Source of the DNA: Cloacibacterium caeni_C
Lineage (GTDB): Bacteria > Bacteroidota > Bacteroidia > Flavobacteriales > Weeksellaceae
Assembly: GCA_002422665.1 (NCBI GenBank)
Contig: DITA01000035.1
Coordinates: 1-9,014 of the forward strand
Reading direction: 5' to 3'
Length of the DNA: 9,014 bases
Part shown: positions 1 through 6,089 of the stretch, piece after piece
Position numbering within the stretch: position 1 is the first letter of the stretch
Layout: every line of letters starts with the position of its first letter
Made by a program: the position numbers and the translations under genes
The notes under the pieces: model-generated
Database searches by the model: none
What the model was told of the DNA's origin: nothing
Seen by the model: only the letters and a program-made list of their open reading frames with translations

Positions 1-592
1 AAAGCATTCCGCCAACTAGCGTCACTAGAAATGCCAAAATACCTGGAACCAGAGCCAATCTGTAGTTGTAAAATCTATTGAACCAAAGGGTAGCATTAAC
101 TTCTAGACCTGCATTTTTTTGAAATTCTACCAATTGTGGGGAGAGTTTCGTTTGGATATTTTGGTTATAATCTTGTAAAATTTGTGCTAGATAACTTCCT
201 CCCAATCCTGCTTTAGTGCCGTTTATTGCATTTATTGCAACCAATACTTTTTGTTGATTTTCCCTCACCAAATTTTGTTCAAATTTTGGTGGAATTTCTA
301 GAATAATATCTGATTTTTCGCTTTCTATAGTTTCAAAAGCTTTTTGGTAGTCTTCACCGTAATATTGTAATTTGAAATAGTTACTTGCGGTAATTTTTTG
401 AATTAATTCCCTTGAAAAGCTAGAGTGGTCATGGTCTACCACAGATAAATTGATGTTTTTTATCTCATAACTTGCTGCTAAAGGCAAAATGATGAGCTGC
501 ATCATCGGTGCAACGAAAATAATGGCCAATATAGATTTGTTCCGAAAAATTTGTCGGAATTCTTTACGAAGTAAGAAGAGTAGCTGTTTCAT
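1..592 (-). CDS. ABC-2 type transporter permease, second of pair (partial, N-terminal 197 codons)
   Basis: The gene starts with ATG at 592 and runs off the left edge without a stop. The visible protein begins MKQLLFLLRKEFRQIFRNKS, then a hydrophobic segment at about residues 20-42, then a long extracytoplasmic domain. It ends entering a second membrane region (LVPGILAFLVTLVGGML). This is the layout of the YhhJ/YbhR/YbhS permeases, which have one N-terminal helix, a large periplasmic loop and a C-terminal membrane bundle. Its start closely resembles that of the permease at 814-1920 (MKQLFPFIRKEF), so the two are paralogues and probably form a heterodimeric channel, like YbhS/YbhR in E. coli. 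It is the last visible gene of the operon, separated from its partner by a 221-base spacer filled by a repeat element. The substrate cannot be read from the sequence. Confidence 0.9.
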   Translation of the reverse strand, partial: MKQLLFLLRKEFRQIFRNKSILAIIFVAPMMQLIILPLAASYEIKNINLSVVDHDHSSFSRELIQKITASNYFKLQYYGEDYQKAFETIESEKSDIILEIPPKFEQNLVRENQQKVLVAINAINGTKAGLGGSYLAQILQDYNQNIQTKLSPQLVEFQKNAGLEVNATLWFNRFYNYRLALVPGILAFLVTLVGGML

Positions 593-606
593 TTTAAATT
601 TTAGCG

Positions 607-799
607 TTTTGTCATTCTGATTGGAGCGTAGCGTAATGAAGAATCTATTCTATTTCTTTATTTAAAAACTTCCAATCAGGATTAAAGTCTATTATAAAAT
701 TTTCTTTTTTTAATCTTGTCCAACTTTTGATTTGTTTTTCTCTTGCTATTGGAATTTCAACATCTTGATTCGTTCCTCACTTCGTTCAGAATGACAAAA
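607..799. repeat. REP-like inverted repeat enclosing a gene remnant
   Basis: The left arm at 611-646 begins GTCATTCTGA and ends GAAGAATCT. The right arm at 767-795 is its inverted counterpart, ending TCAGAATGAC. The outer ends pair further through TTTT (607-610) and AAAA (796-799). The arms agree best at their outer ends and diverge inside. The middle, about 120 bases, is the GIY-YIG remnant listed separately. The element fills nearly all of the spacer between the two permease genes. The same arm type occurs again at 1931-2013. Motifs of the GTCATTCTGA...GAAGAATCT kind are, from general knowledge, frequent intergenic repeats in Bacteroidota. Confidence 0.8.
645..776 (-). pseudogene. C-terminal remnant of a GIY-YIG endonuclease (URI-type, single domain)
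   Basis: On the minus strand an open frame of 43 codons runs from just after a TGA at 777-779 to a TAG at 645-647. It contains AREKQIKSW followed by FNPDWKFLN. In small single-domain GIY-YIG nucleases, about 90-100 residues long, the conserved C-terminal end reads IAREKQIK.W...K..LI...NP.W..L. Only that last part, about 40 residues (645-764), is present. The GIY and YIG strands, the catalytic Arg and an ATG are missing, and the frame upstream runs directly into the repeat arm. The TAG stop overlaps the first bases of the opposite arm (AGATTC). I read it as a decayed passenger or former autonomous gene of the enclosing repeat. Family recognition is from remembered consensus, and the product is surely inactive. 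Confidence 0.75.
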
Positions 800-813
800 T
801 GTAATTTTTTGCA

Positions 814-1920
814 TCATTCCAATCTTATTTTAAATTTTTTCACAGCAATCGTGAAAAGAACCATCATCATTCCTGTTAAAATTGAAAGAGATTTCCAGAT
901 TACGGCGAGTCCTGTTCCTTTGATCATAATATTTTTAATCATGATATAATACCATTTTGCAGGGATAATATTAGACATCACTTGTAGTGGAATGGGCATA
1001 TTTTCGATAGGAAACATAAATCCGCTCAACATGAGTGTGGGAAGCATAGTTCCCATCATCGAAAAAAGCATAGCTTGTTGTTGAGTTTTTGAAAAAATAG
1101 AAATTAAAATCCCGATAAGTAAATTGGTGATGATGAAAATAGTGCTCACAAAAAACAGCAAAATAATGCTTCCTTTTATGGGTAAATCCAGTAAAAAATA
1201 ACTTAAAAGTAGAATTACTCCAAGAATTCCCATCGCCAAAATAAAGTAAGGAATTGCCTTAGAAATAATAATAAATTGGGGTTTCATAGGCGAAACCAAT
1301 AGAATTTCCATCGTTCCTGTTTCTTTTTCTTTTACGATGGCAATTGCAGTCATCATCACACAAACAATCAATAAAACGAGTGCAACAACTCCCGGAACGA
1401 AATTAGGCGCTCCTTTCAGTTGAGGATTATAGAGCATTCTAATTTCTGGAGAAACAGAGAACGTTTGCAGCGTTTCTTTTTGTTGACTTTGATAGAAGTC
1501 CAGGACAATATTTTGGAAATAATTCGCGATTTGATTTCCTAGGTTTACATCTGTTCCATCCACTAAAATCTGCAATTTTGCTTTTTTCCCTAGCGTTAAA
1601 TTTTCTGAGAAATCAGAAGGAATAACGAGAAGTAGCTTTGTTTTTCCGTCTTTAGAAGCGTTTTCAAAGTTTTTGTTAGAAGTCAGATTTTTTTCAATGT
1701 CAAAATATTGGTTTTCATGAATTTTAGAAACCAATTGTGCTGAAATGATGCTTTTATCTTGGTCAAAAACAGCTACTTTGGTGTTTTTAATCTCCGTAGA
1801 CAGTGCAAAACCGAAAAGCAATACTTGTATAATTGGCATTGCAAGAAGTATGAATAAAGTTCTTCTATCACGTAGAAGGTGATAAAATTCTTTTCGGATA
1901 AAAGGGAATAACTGTTTCAT
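814..1920 (-). CDS. ABC-2 type transporter permease, first of pair (YbhS/YbhR-like)
   Basis: This is a complete 368-residue inner-membrane permease. It has a positively charged N-terminus (MKQLFPFIRKEF), one helix at about residues 21-42, a periplasmic domain to about residue 170, and then five or so C-terminal helices starting at FVPGVVALVLLIV. The motif EKETGTME at about 198-205 is typical of ABC2_membrane permeases and marks the cytoplasmic loop that contacts the ATPase. I prefer the ATG at 1918-1920 over an in-frame ATG at 1933-1935. The upstream codon lies inside the REP-like arm, and the chosen start aligns with that of the sister permease. It lies downstream of the two ATPase genes and upstream of its paralogue, as in ybhFSR. 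It should form half of the export channel, and its cargo is unknown. Confidence 0.93.
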   Translation of the reverse strand: MKQLFPFIRKEFYHLLRDRRTLFILLAMPIIQVLLFGFALSTEIKNTKVAVFDQDKSIISAQLVSKIHENQYFDIEKNLTSNKNFENASKDGKTKLLLVIPSDFSENLTLGKKAKLQILVDGTDVNLGNQIANYFQNIVLDFYQSQQKETLQTFSVSPEIRMLYNPQLKGAPNFVPGVVALVLLIVCVMMTAIAIVKEKETGTMEILLVSPMKPQFIIISKAIPYFILAMGILGVILLLSYFLLDLPIKGSIILLFFVSTIFIITNLLIGILISIFSKTQQQAMLFSMMGTMLPTLMLSGFMFPIENMPIPLQVMSNIIPAKWYYIMIKNIMIKGTGLAVIWKSLSILTGMMMVLFTIAVKKFKIRLE

Positions 1921-1930
1921 TTTTTTATTT

Positions 1931-2013
1931 GTCATTCTGAATGAAGCGAAGCGTAATGAAGAATCTCTTATTTAAACAGATTCTTCACTTCATTATATTA
2001 CGTTCAGAATGAC
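1931..2013. repeat. REP-like palindrome, empty form (36-base arms, 11-base loop)
   Basis: The arms lie at 1931-1966 and 1978-2013 and are separated by 11 bases. Aligned as inverted repeats they match at 26 of 36 positions: the outer 11 and inner 10 bases pair perfectly and the middle is mismatched. The arms share GTCATTCTGA and GAAGAATCT with the element at 607-799, but no gene remnant lies between them. In the operon transcript this would fold into a long hairpin ending about 11 bases before the permease start codon. It could affect mRNA stability or translation of the permeases. Confidence 0.88.
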
Positions 2014-2049
2014 AAGTGTTTATTTTATTATTAATTTTTAAATTCTTCA

Positions 2050-2796
2050 TTAATCAGCACTTCTTTTTGCGCCTCTGGCTAATTGATAAAATACTTCGTC
2101 CATGGTTTTTGCTTGAAAACTTTTTTTCAAATTTTCAGGAGAATCAATTGCCGCAATTTTTCCGTCAACCATGATGGAAACTCGGTTGCAATATTCGGCT
2201 TCGTCCATATAGTGTGTAGTTACAAAAATGGTAATTCCTTGTTCTGCAGCATCATAAATTAAGTCCCAAAATTGTCTTCTGGTAATAGGGTCTACACCAC
2301 CAGTTGGTTCGTCTAGAAAAACAATTTCTGGCTGATGAAAAATGGCGACCGAAAATGCGAGTTTTTGTTTCCAACCCAATGGAAGTTCGGAGACCATCTT
2401 GTTTTTTTCTTGTTCTAAACCTAATTTTTCAATGAGTTCTTTGCTTTTTTGTTTGATTTCCTTCATGCTTAACCCATAGATTCCGCCGAAGAATTCCAAA
2501 TTTTCTAAAATGGATAAATTTTCATACAAAGAAAACTTTTGACTCATGTAGCCTATGTTTTTTTTGATTTGTTCAGCGTTTTTGTAGACATCAAAACCAA
2601 CAACCATCGCTTTACCAGAAGTAGGAATAGAGAGGCCACAAAACATACGCATTGCAGTGGTTTTTCCAGCTCCATTTGCGCCTAGAAACCCGAAGATCTC
2701 TCCCTTTTTTACTTCAAAGGAAATGTGGTCTACCGCAGTGAAATCTCCAAATGTTTTAGTGATTTGTTGGGCTTGTATGGCGATTTCTTTATTCAT
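2050..2796 (-). CDS. ABC transporter ATP-binding protein, equivalent to the YbhF C-terminal half
   Basis: This 248-residue nucleotide-binding protein powers the export permeases from the cytoplasmic face. Visible motifs are Walker A GANGAGKT (39-46), Q-loop Gln86 in YMSQKFSLY, Walker B VFLDEP with Asp162 and Glu163, D-loop GGVDP, and switch His195 in TTHYMDEA. The ABC signature is abnormal: it reads LPLGWKQ (138-144) instead of LSGGQ. As I recall, the C-terminal half of E. coli YbhF carries the same variant, which would make it a family trait and not damage. The ATG at 2796 overlaps the 3' end of the preceding ATPase gene by eight bases, implying translational coupling. After it comes a 129-base spacer with a REP-like palindrome, then the permease. 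It most likely pairs with the other ATPase. Confidence 0.93.
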   Translation of the reverse strand: MNKEIAIQAQQITKTFGDFTAVDHISFEVKKGEIFGFLGANGAGKTTAMRMFCGLSIPTSGKAMVVGFDVYKNAEQIKKNIGYMSQKFSLYENLSILENLEFFGGIYGLSMKEIKQKSKELIEKLGLEQEKNKMVSELPLGWKQKLAFSVAIFHQPEIVFLDEPTGGVDPITRRQFWDLIYDAAEQGITIFVTTHYMDEAEYCNRVSIMVDGKIAAIDSPENLKKSFQAKTMDEVFYQLARGAKRSAD

Positions 2797-3712
2797 GATT
2801 TGAGAGTAAAAGAATAAAACTATCTTCTATGGTAGCTTCTATTCTATTGATTTCAATTTTGTTAAATCTTTTTTCTTGTAAAAATTTCTCAAGAGTTTCC
2901 TTTTTAAAATGTTTTTCTTTTTTAATCACCACATGTACAAATTCGCCAAAGGCATAAGTGTTTTTAGTGGTTTCGTATTCTTTAAGGATTTTGATGAGTG
3001 CAGGAATATTTTCGGTTTTTACTTCGTATAAATCTTCAGGATAGCTATTGCAAATGTTTTGTGGAGTGTCAATTTTTAAAATTTTTCCGTTTTGCATGAG
3101 AGCAACTCTGTCACAGAGTGTGGCTTCATCCATGTAAGGAGTAGCTACCACGATGGTGATGCCTTGTTGTTTTAAGCGTTTCAGCATCTCCCAAAATTCT
3201 TTTCTCGAAACTGGGTCAACTCCTGTTGTAGGTTCGTCTAAGAATAGTACTTTCGGTTTGTGAATAAGAGCGCAAGAAAGGGCTAATTTCTGCTTCATTC
3301 CGCCAGAAAGTTTTCCTGCTTTTCTGTCTTTAAATGGTTCAATCTGCTGATAAATATCTTTGATTAAATCATAATTTTCTTGAATACTTGTATTGAACAC
3401 ACTAGCGAAAAATTCTAGATTTTCTTCTACAGTTAAATCTTGATACAGAGAAAATTTTCCTGGCATATAACCAAGAATCTTTCGGATTTTTTTGTAGTCT
3501 TTAACCACATCAAGTCCTTCAATTTCTGCAGAACCAGAATCTGGAAGAAGAAGGGTCGTCAGCATTCGGAAAATAGAGGTTTTGCCACTTCCATCAGGAC
3601 CAATCAACCCGAAAATTTCTCCATTTTCTACCGAAAAGGAAATGTTATCTACTGCCAGAATTTTCTGATTTTTTTCGCCGTAAGATTTTGATATGTTTTC
3701 TACTTTAATCAT
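2789..3712 (-). CDS. ABC transporter ATP-binding protein, equivalent to the YbhF N-terminal half
   Basis: This 307-residue ABC ATPase begins MIKVENISKSYGEKNQ. It has Walker A GPDGSGKT (38-45), a canonical signature LSGGMKQ (about 135-141), Walker B VLFLDEP (Asp159, Glu160) and D-loop GVDP. Two catalytic-site residues are replaced. The Q-loop has Gly85 where Gln is usual (YMPGKFSLY), and the switch has Pro192 where His is usual (ATPYMDEA). About 75 extra residues follow the core, from about 230, forming a C-terminal extension with DLYEVKTEN and a lysine-rich stretch. That resembles the regulatory tail of drug and polysaccharide exporter ATPases. It overlaps the next ATPase gene by eight bases. 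In E. coli the two ATPases are fused as YbhF, and here they are separate. The replaced residues suggest it cannot fire ATP hydrolysis at its own Walker site. Confidence 0.93.
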   Translation of the reverse strand: MIKVENISKSYGEKNQKILAVDNISFSVENGEIFGLIGPDGSGKTSIFRMLTTLLLPDSGSAEIEGLDVVKDYKKIRKILGYMPGKFSLYQDLTVEENLEFFASVFNTSIQENYDLIKDIYQQIEPFKDRKAGKLSGGMKQKLALSCALIHKPKVLFLDEPTTGVDPVSRKEFWEMLKRLKQQGITIVVATPYMDEATLCDRVALMQNGKILKIDTPQNICNSYPEDLYEVKTENIPALIKILKEYETTKNTYAFGEFVHVVIKKEKHFKKETLEKFLQEKRFNKIEINRIEATIEDSFILLLSNHE

Positions 3713-3720
3713 TGTTTTTA

Positions 3721-3810
3721 ACGCAAAGTGCGCAAAGAATTTTTTTTACAACTTTGAAAATATTTTTTAAGTTCGCAAAGAATCATCATAGATGATTTGC
3801 AAAGTCCACA
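3721..3810. repeat. Short GCAAAG direct repeats with a small hairpin
   Basis: The 123-base spacer between adaptor and first ATPase has no gene. GCAAAG occurs at 3723, 3732, 3775 and 3799. The 10-mer CGCAAAGAAT is exactly repeated at 3731-3740 and 3774-3783. A perfect 7-bp stem with a 3-base loop lies at 3781-3797 (AATCATC/GATGATT). I see no promoter match or terminator U-tract attached to the hairpin. Similar ACGCAAAG-type filler repeats are, to my knowledge, common in flavobacterial intergenic DNA. Function unknown. Confidence 0.55.
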
Positions 3811-3835
3811 AATTTTTTAAATTCACTATTCATAA

Positions 3836-4807
3836 TTAAAGTTTCACTTCTCCGTACATTCCAATTTTTAGGAAGCCATCATTTTTAACATGTATTTTGG
3901 TAGCGTAAACAAGATTGGCTCTTTCGTCTTTGGTTTGAATGGTTTTGGGGGTGAATTCAGATTTTTGTGAAATCCAGTAGATTTTTCCAGTAAGTTCTTT
4001 GGTGTTTTCGTCACCTGCATCTACGAGCACTTTAACATTTTGTCCGACTTTTACTTTTGCCAATTGATCTCCTGTAATGTAAGCTCTCAGAGTCATTTCA
4101 TCTAAATTCGCCATTTTATAAATGGGTTTTCCGATGGTGGCAAACTCACCTTTATTCATGTATTTGGTAAGTACAATTCCTTTAATGGGCGAAGAAATAA
4201 CATTATGTTTTAGCTGTTCATCTATTTGCAAAACTTTCTTCTCGGTAGGATTTTTTTCACTTAAAATAGCTCTATTCTGGATTTTTACTTGTTCTAAAGT
4301 AGAAGAAATCTGTTGTTTCAAAATTTCTGATTGTGATTTTGCCGTTGCAATTTGTTTTTGAATCACCACAACATTTCCGTTTAAATCATCTAATTGCTTG
4401 CGCGTTGCAGCATCTGATTTTACGAGATTTGCGGTTCTGTTTCTTTCTCTCACTGCATTGTTTAATTGTTCATTCAGCACAGCAATTTGAGCATTTTGTG
4501 TAGCCAACTGAGATTGCAGAACTGCAATTTGAGGTGCAGCATCATTTGTTTTTTGTTCGATGGCATTGATAGAAGCCAAAACCTGTTCTTTTTGTAATTC
4601 TACGCCTTTTCCGTCAATAAGACCTAAGTTTTGATTGGCTGTTAATGCATCTCCTTCATTGAGATTGAGTTCAAGGATTTTTCCTGTAGCTTCCGCTGTA
4701 ACGATGATTTCATCTGCTTCGAAAGTCCCGGAAGCATCATAATCTTGGTCTGCTCTTTTGCAAGAGAAAATGGTCAAAACTAGGAGAGGAAGGATATATT
4801 TTTTCAT
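3836..4807 (-). CDS. Periplasmic adaptor (HlyD/YbhG-like membrane fusion protein), lipoprotein
   Basis: This 323-residue protein links the inner-membrane ABC exporter to the outer-membrane channel. The order is: signal peptide MKKYILPLLVLTIFS with lipobox Cys16; a first half-lipoyl/beta-barrel segment (about 25-70, SGTFEADEIIVTAEATGKIL); a long coiled coil rich in Gln, Leu and Ala (about 75-190); the returning lipoyl segment (NVISSPIKGIVLTKYMNKGEFATIGKPIYKM); and a C-terminal beta-barrel ending MYGEVKL. The ATG at 4807 is preferred to an in-frame ATG at 4891. The upstream 28 codons run through repeat-like DNA, and only the later start places a signal peptide at the N-terminus. The gene sits between the TolC-like gene and the ATPases, as expected for a tripartite pump. 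The Cys suggests anchoring by lipid in place of the usual N-terminal helix. Confidence 0.92.
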   Translation of the reverse strand: MKKYILPLLVLTIFSCKRADQDYDASGTFEADEIIVTAEATGKILELNLNEGDALTANQNLGLIDGKGVELQKEQVLASINAIEQKTNDAAPQIAVLQSQLATQNAQIAVLNEQLNNAVRERNRTANLVKSDAATRKQLDDLNGNVVVIQKQIATAKSQSEILKQQISSTLEQVKIQNRAILSEKNPTEKKVLQIDEQLKHNVISSPIKGIVLTKYMNKGEFATIGKPIYKMANLDEMTLRAYITGDQLAKVKVGQNVKVLVDAGDENTKELTGKIYWISQKSEFTPKTIQTKDERANLVYATKIHVKNDGFLKIGMYGEVKL

Positions 4808-4887
4808 TTTTTTATTTTTTGTAAAGTTGTAAAATCGTGAAGTTGTAAGAGGTTTAATCTGCATTTTCAATTTTCCCCTTTCAATTT
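4808..4887. repeat. Spacer with short direct repeats between TolC-like and adaptor genes
   Basis: The nine-mer AAGTTGTAA is repeated exactly at 4824-4832 and 4840-4848, a 16-base period. Next to it, CAATTTTC/TTTTCAATT-type units recur at about 4863-4891. No palindrome, promoter match or gene is visible. The TTACAACTT type of filler (minus strand) is, from memory, common between genes in Weeksellaceae. It allows the upstream in-frame ATG codons that would otherwise extend the adaptor gene. Confidence 0.5.
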
Positions 4888-6085
4888 TCAATTATTTAAA
4901 TTTGCTTTCAAATTATATTGTGTCAATAAATATTGAATTTCGTGAGTAATTTTTGTGAGAATTGCTTGTTCTTCGGCGGTTACTTCTCGCAGATAATCAT
5001 TGGTATTGATGACGCCGTTTTCTAATTGGGCAAGACTTGCTGTTTTGATGTTTTTTCTTAGTTCAATCAGTTCATTGTCTTTGTCAATTAAATTTTGAAT
5101 TTTTTCAAGGTCATTTCTTTGTTGGATTTCAATAAAATTTTGGTTAAACAAGAAGTTTTCTCTTTGGATTTCGATATCTTGTGACTGATTTTCTAACAAA
5201 GCCAAATCGTTTTTCTGAGTGTAAAATCCAGAAATTGGGATATTAAGTCTAATTCCNNTATCCACCTTGGAAAAATGCTCCTAATTTTGGAGTGTTTTTA
5301 GTGTTGATGATTTTTCTTTGCGTTTCGAGGAGTTGTTTCTGTGCATCAAAAAGTTTTAGTTCTGAACGGTTATTATTCTTCGTTAATAGAATTTTTTCAG
5401 GAGTTTCTAATTGAGTATTTTCGTCGATATTTTTCTTGATGAAGTAAGAAAGCATTTGCACGAAATTTTGCTTTATGGCATGGAGTTCAATTTCTTTTTG
5501 TTCAATTTTTACCAATTCTGCTTTTAAAACATCGAGATTGCTTCTAAAAATTACGCCGTTTTTGAGTTGAGCATCTGCTTTTTTGATGCCTTCGTTGATG
5601 TCAGATTTCGTCAATTGAAGTTGAGATAATTGTTTGTCTGTCTGCAAAATTCCGAAATAGAGTTGATTAATTCTTTCCTTCAATTTATCTAAATCTACCG
5701 CCAATTGTTGGTTTTGAATTTCGGATTGAGCCAAAGCCAATTTTTTCTGATTTTTGATATTTCCGCCATCGTAAATGGTTTGTGAAACGTCTGCAAATAC
5801 TTTGTATTGGTCTTTGCTGAGAGGTTCTACATTCATGTTTGGTAATTTCAAGGGAAATTGAGTCACATCATTTTGGTAAGTAGCTTGCGCAGTAATGTTT
5901 ACTTGAGGAAGCCAGCCTTTCAGTGCATTTTCTGTGGTGTATTGCTCTGCTTTTTTAATCAATTCTTGCTTTTTGATTAAAGGATAATTTTCTCGTGACC
6001 ATTGGTAACATTGTTCTAGGGTAATGGTTTCTTGGGCATTGATGAGCCCTATGAATAAGAGGAAAATGTATTTAAGTTTTTCCAT
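4888..6085 (-). CDS. TolC-family outer-membrane efflux channel (frame broken at an N run)
   Basis: The N-terminal 276 or so codons (6085 to 5259) start with signal peptide MEKLKYIFLLFIGLINA followed by QETITLEQCYQWSRENYPLIKK, a typical start of a TolC/OEP protomer. Long Gln/Lys/Leu-rich helices follow (for example QIQNQQL-like and INEGIKKADAQLKNGV). The C-terminal part (5256 to 4888) continues in another frame with GIRLNIPISGFYTQK, a classic beta-barrel strand of Bacteroidota TolC proteins, and then more coiled coil up to YNLKANLNN. Together they give about 400 residues, close to the family length of about 420. The frame changes exactly at the two N bases, 5257-5258, so I treat this as one gene with an assembly gap. 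The start is four bases past the tetR stop, implying co-transcription. It should dock with the adaptor to complete the export path. Confidence 0.88.
5257..5258. other. Unresolved bases (NN) inside the TolC-like gene
   Basis: These are the only ambiguous bases in the window. The left reading (GGT GGA TAN) and the right reading (GGA ATT AGA CTT) are in different frames. The known parts of the gene sum to 1196 bases, so the true insert must be 1 modulo 3 long. Homologues, as I remember them, have roughly 15-20 residues between the FFQGGYG-like and GIRLNIPI segments, so the gap probably hides about 50 bases. Confidence 0.8.
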
Positions 6086-6089
6086 CGTT

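Noticed and set aside
743..949. Plus-strand open frame of 68 codons
   Set aside because: It lies across a repeat arm and the antisense of the permease 3' end, and has no recognisable protein character.
3440..3691. Plus-strand open frame of 83 codons
   Set aside because: It is entirely antisense to a clear ABC ATPase with intact Walker A.
3721..3810. Possible CRISPR-like array
   Set aside because: The repeat units are only 6-10 bases with irregular spacing, no spacers of constant length and no cas genes.
4122..4361. Plus-strand open frame of 79 codons
   Set aside because: It is antisense to the adaptor's coiled-coil region, with no start signal or family resemblance.
4808..4891. Upstream ATG at 4891 as the adaptor start
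   Set aside because: It would add 28 residues before the signal peptide, encoded by repeat-like spacer DNA.
4888..5265. The TolC C-terminal part as a separate gene
   Set aside because: Its GTG start abuts the NN bases and it begins inside a conserved TolC strand, so it is the rest of the interrupted gene.
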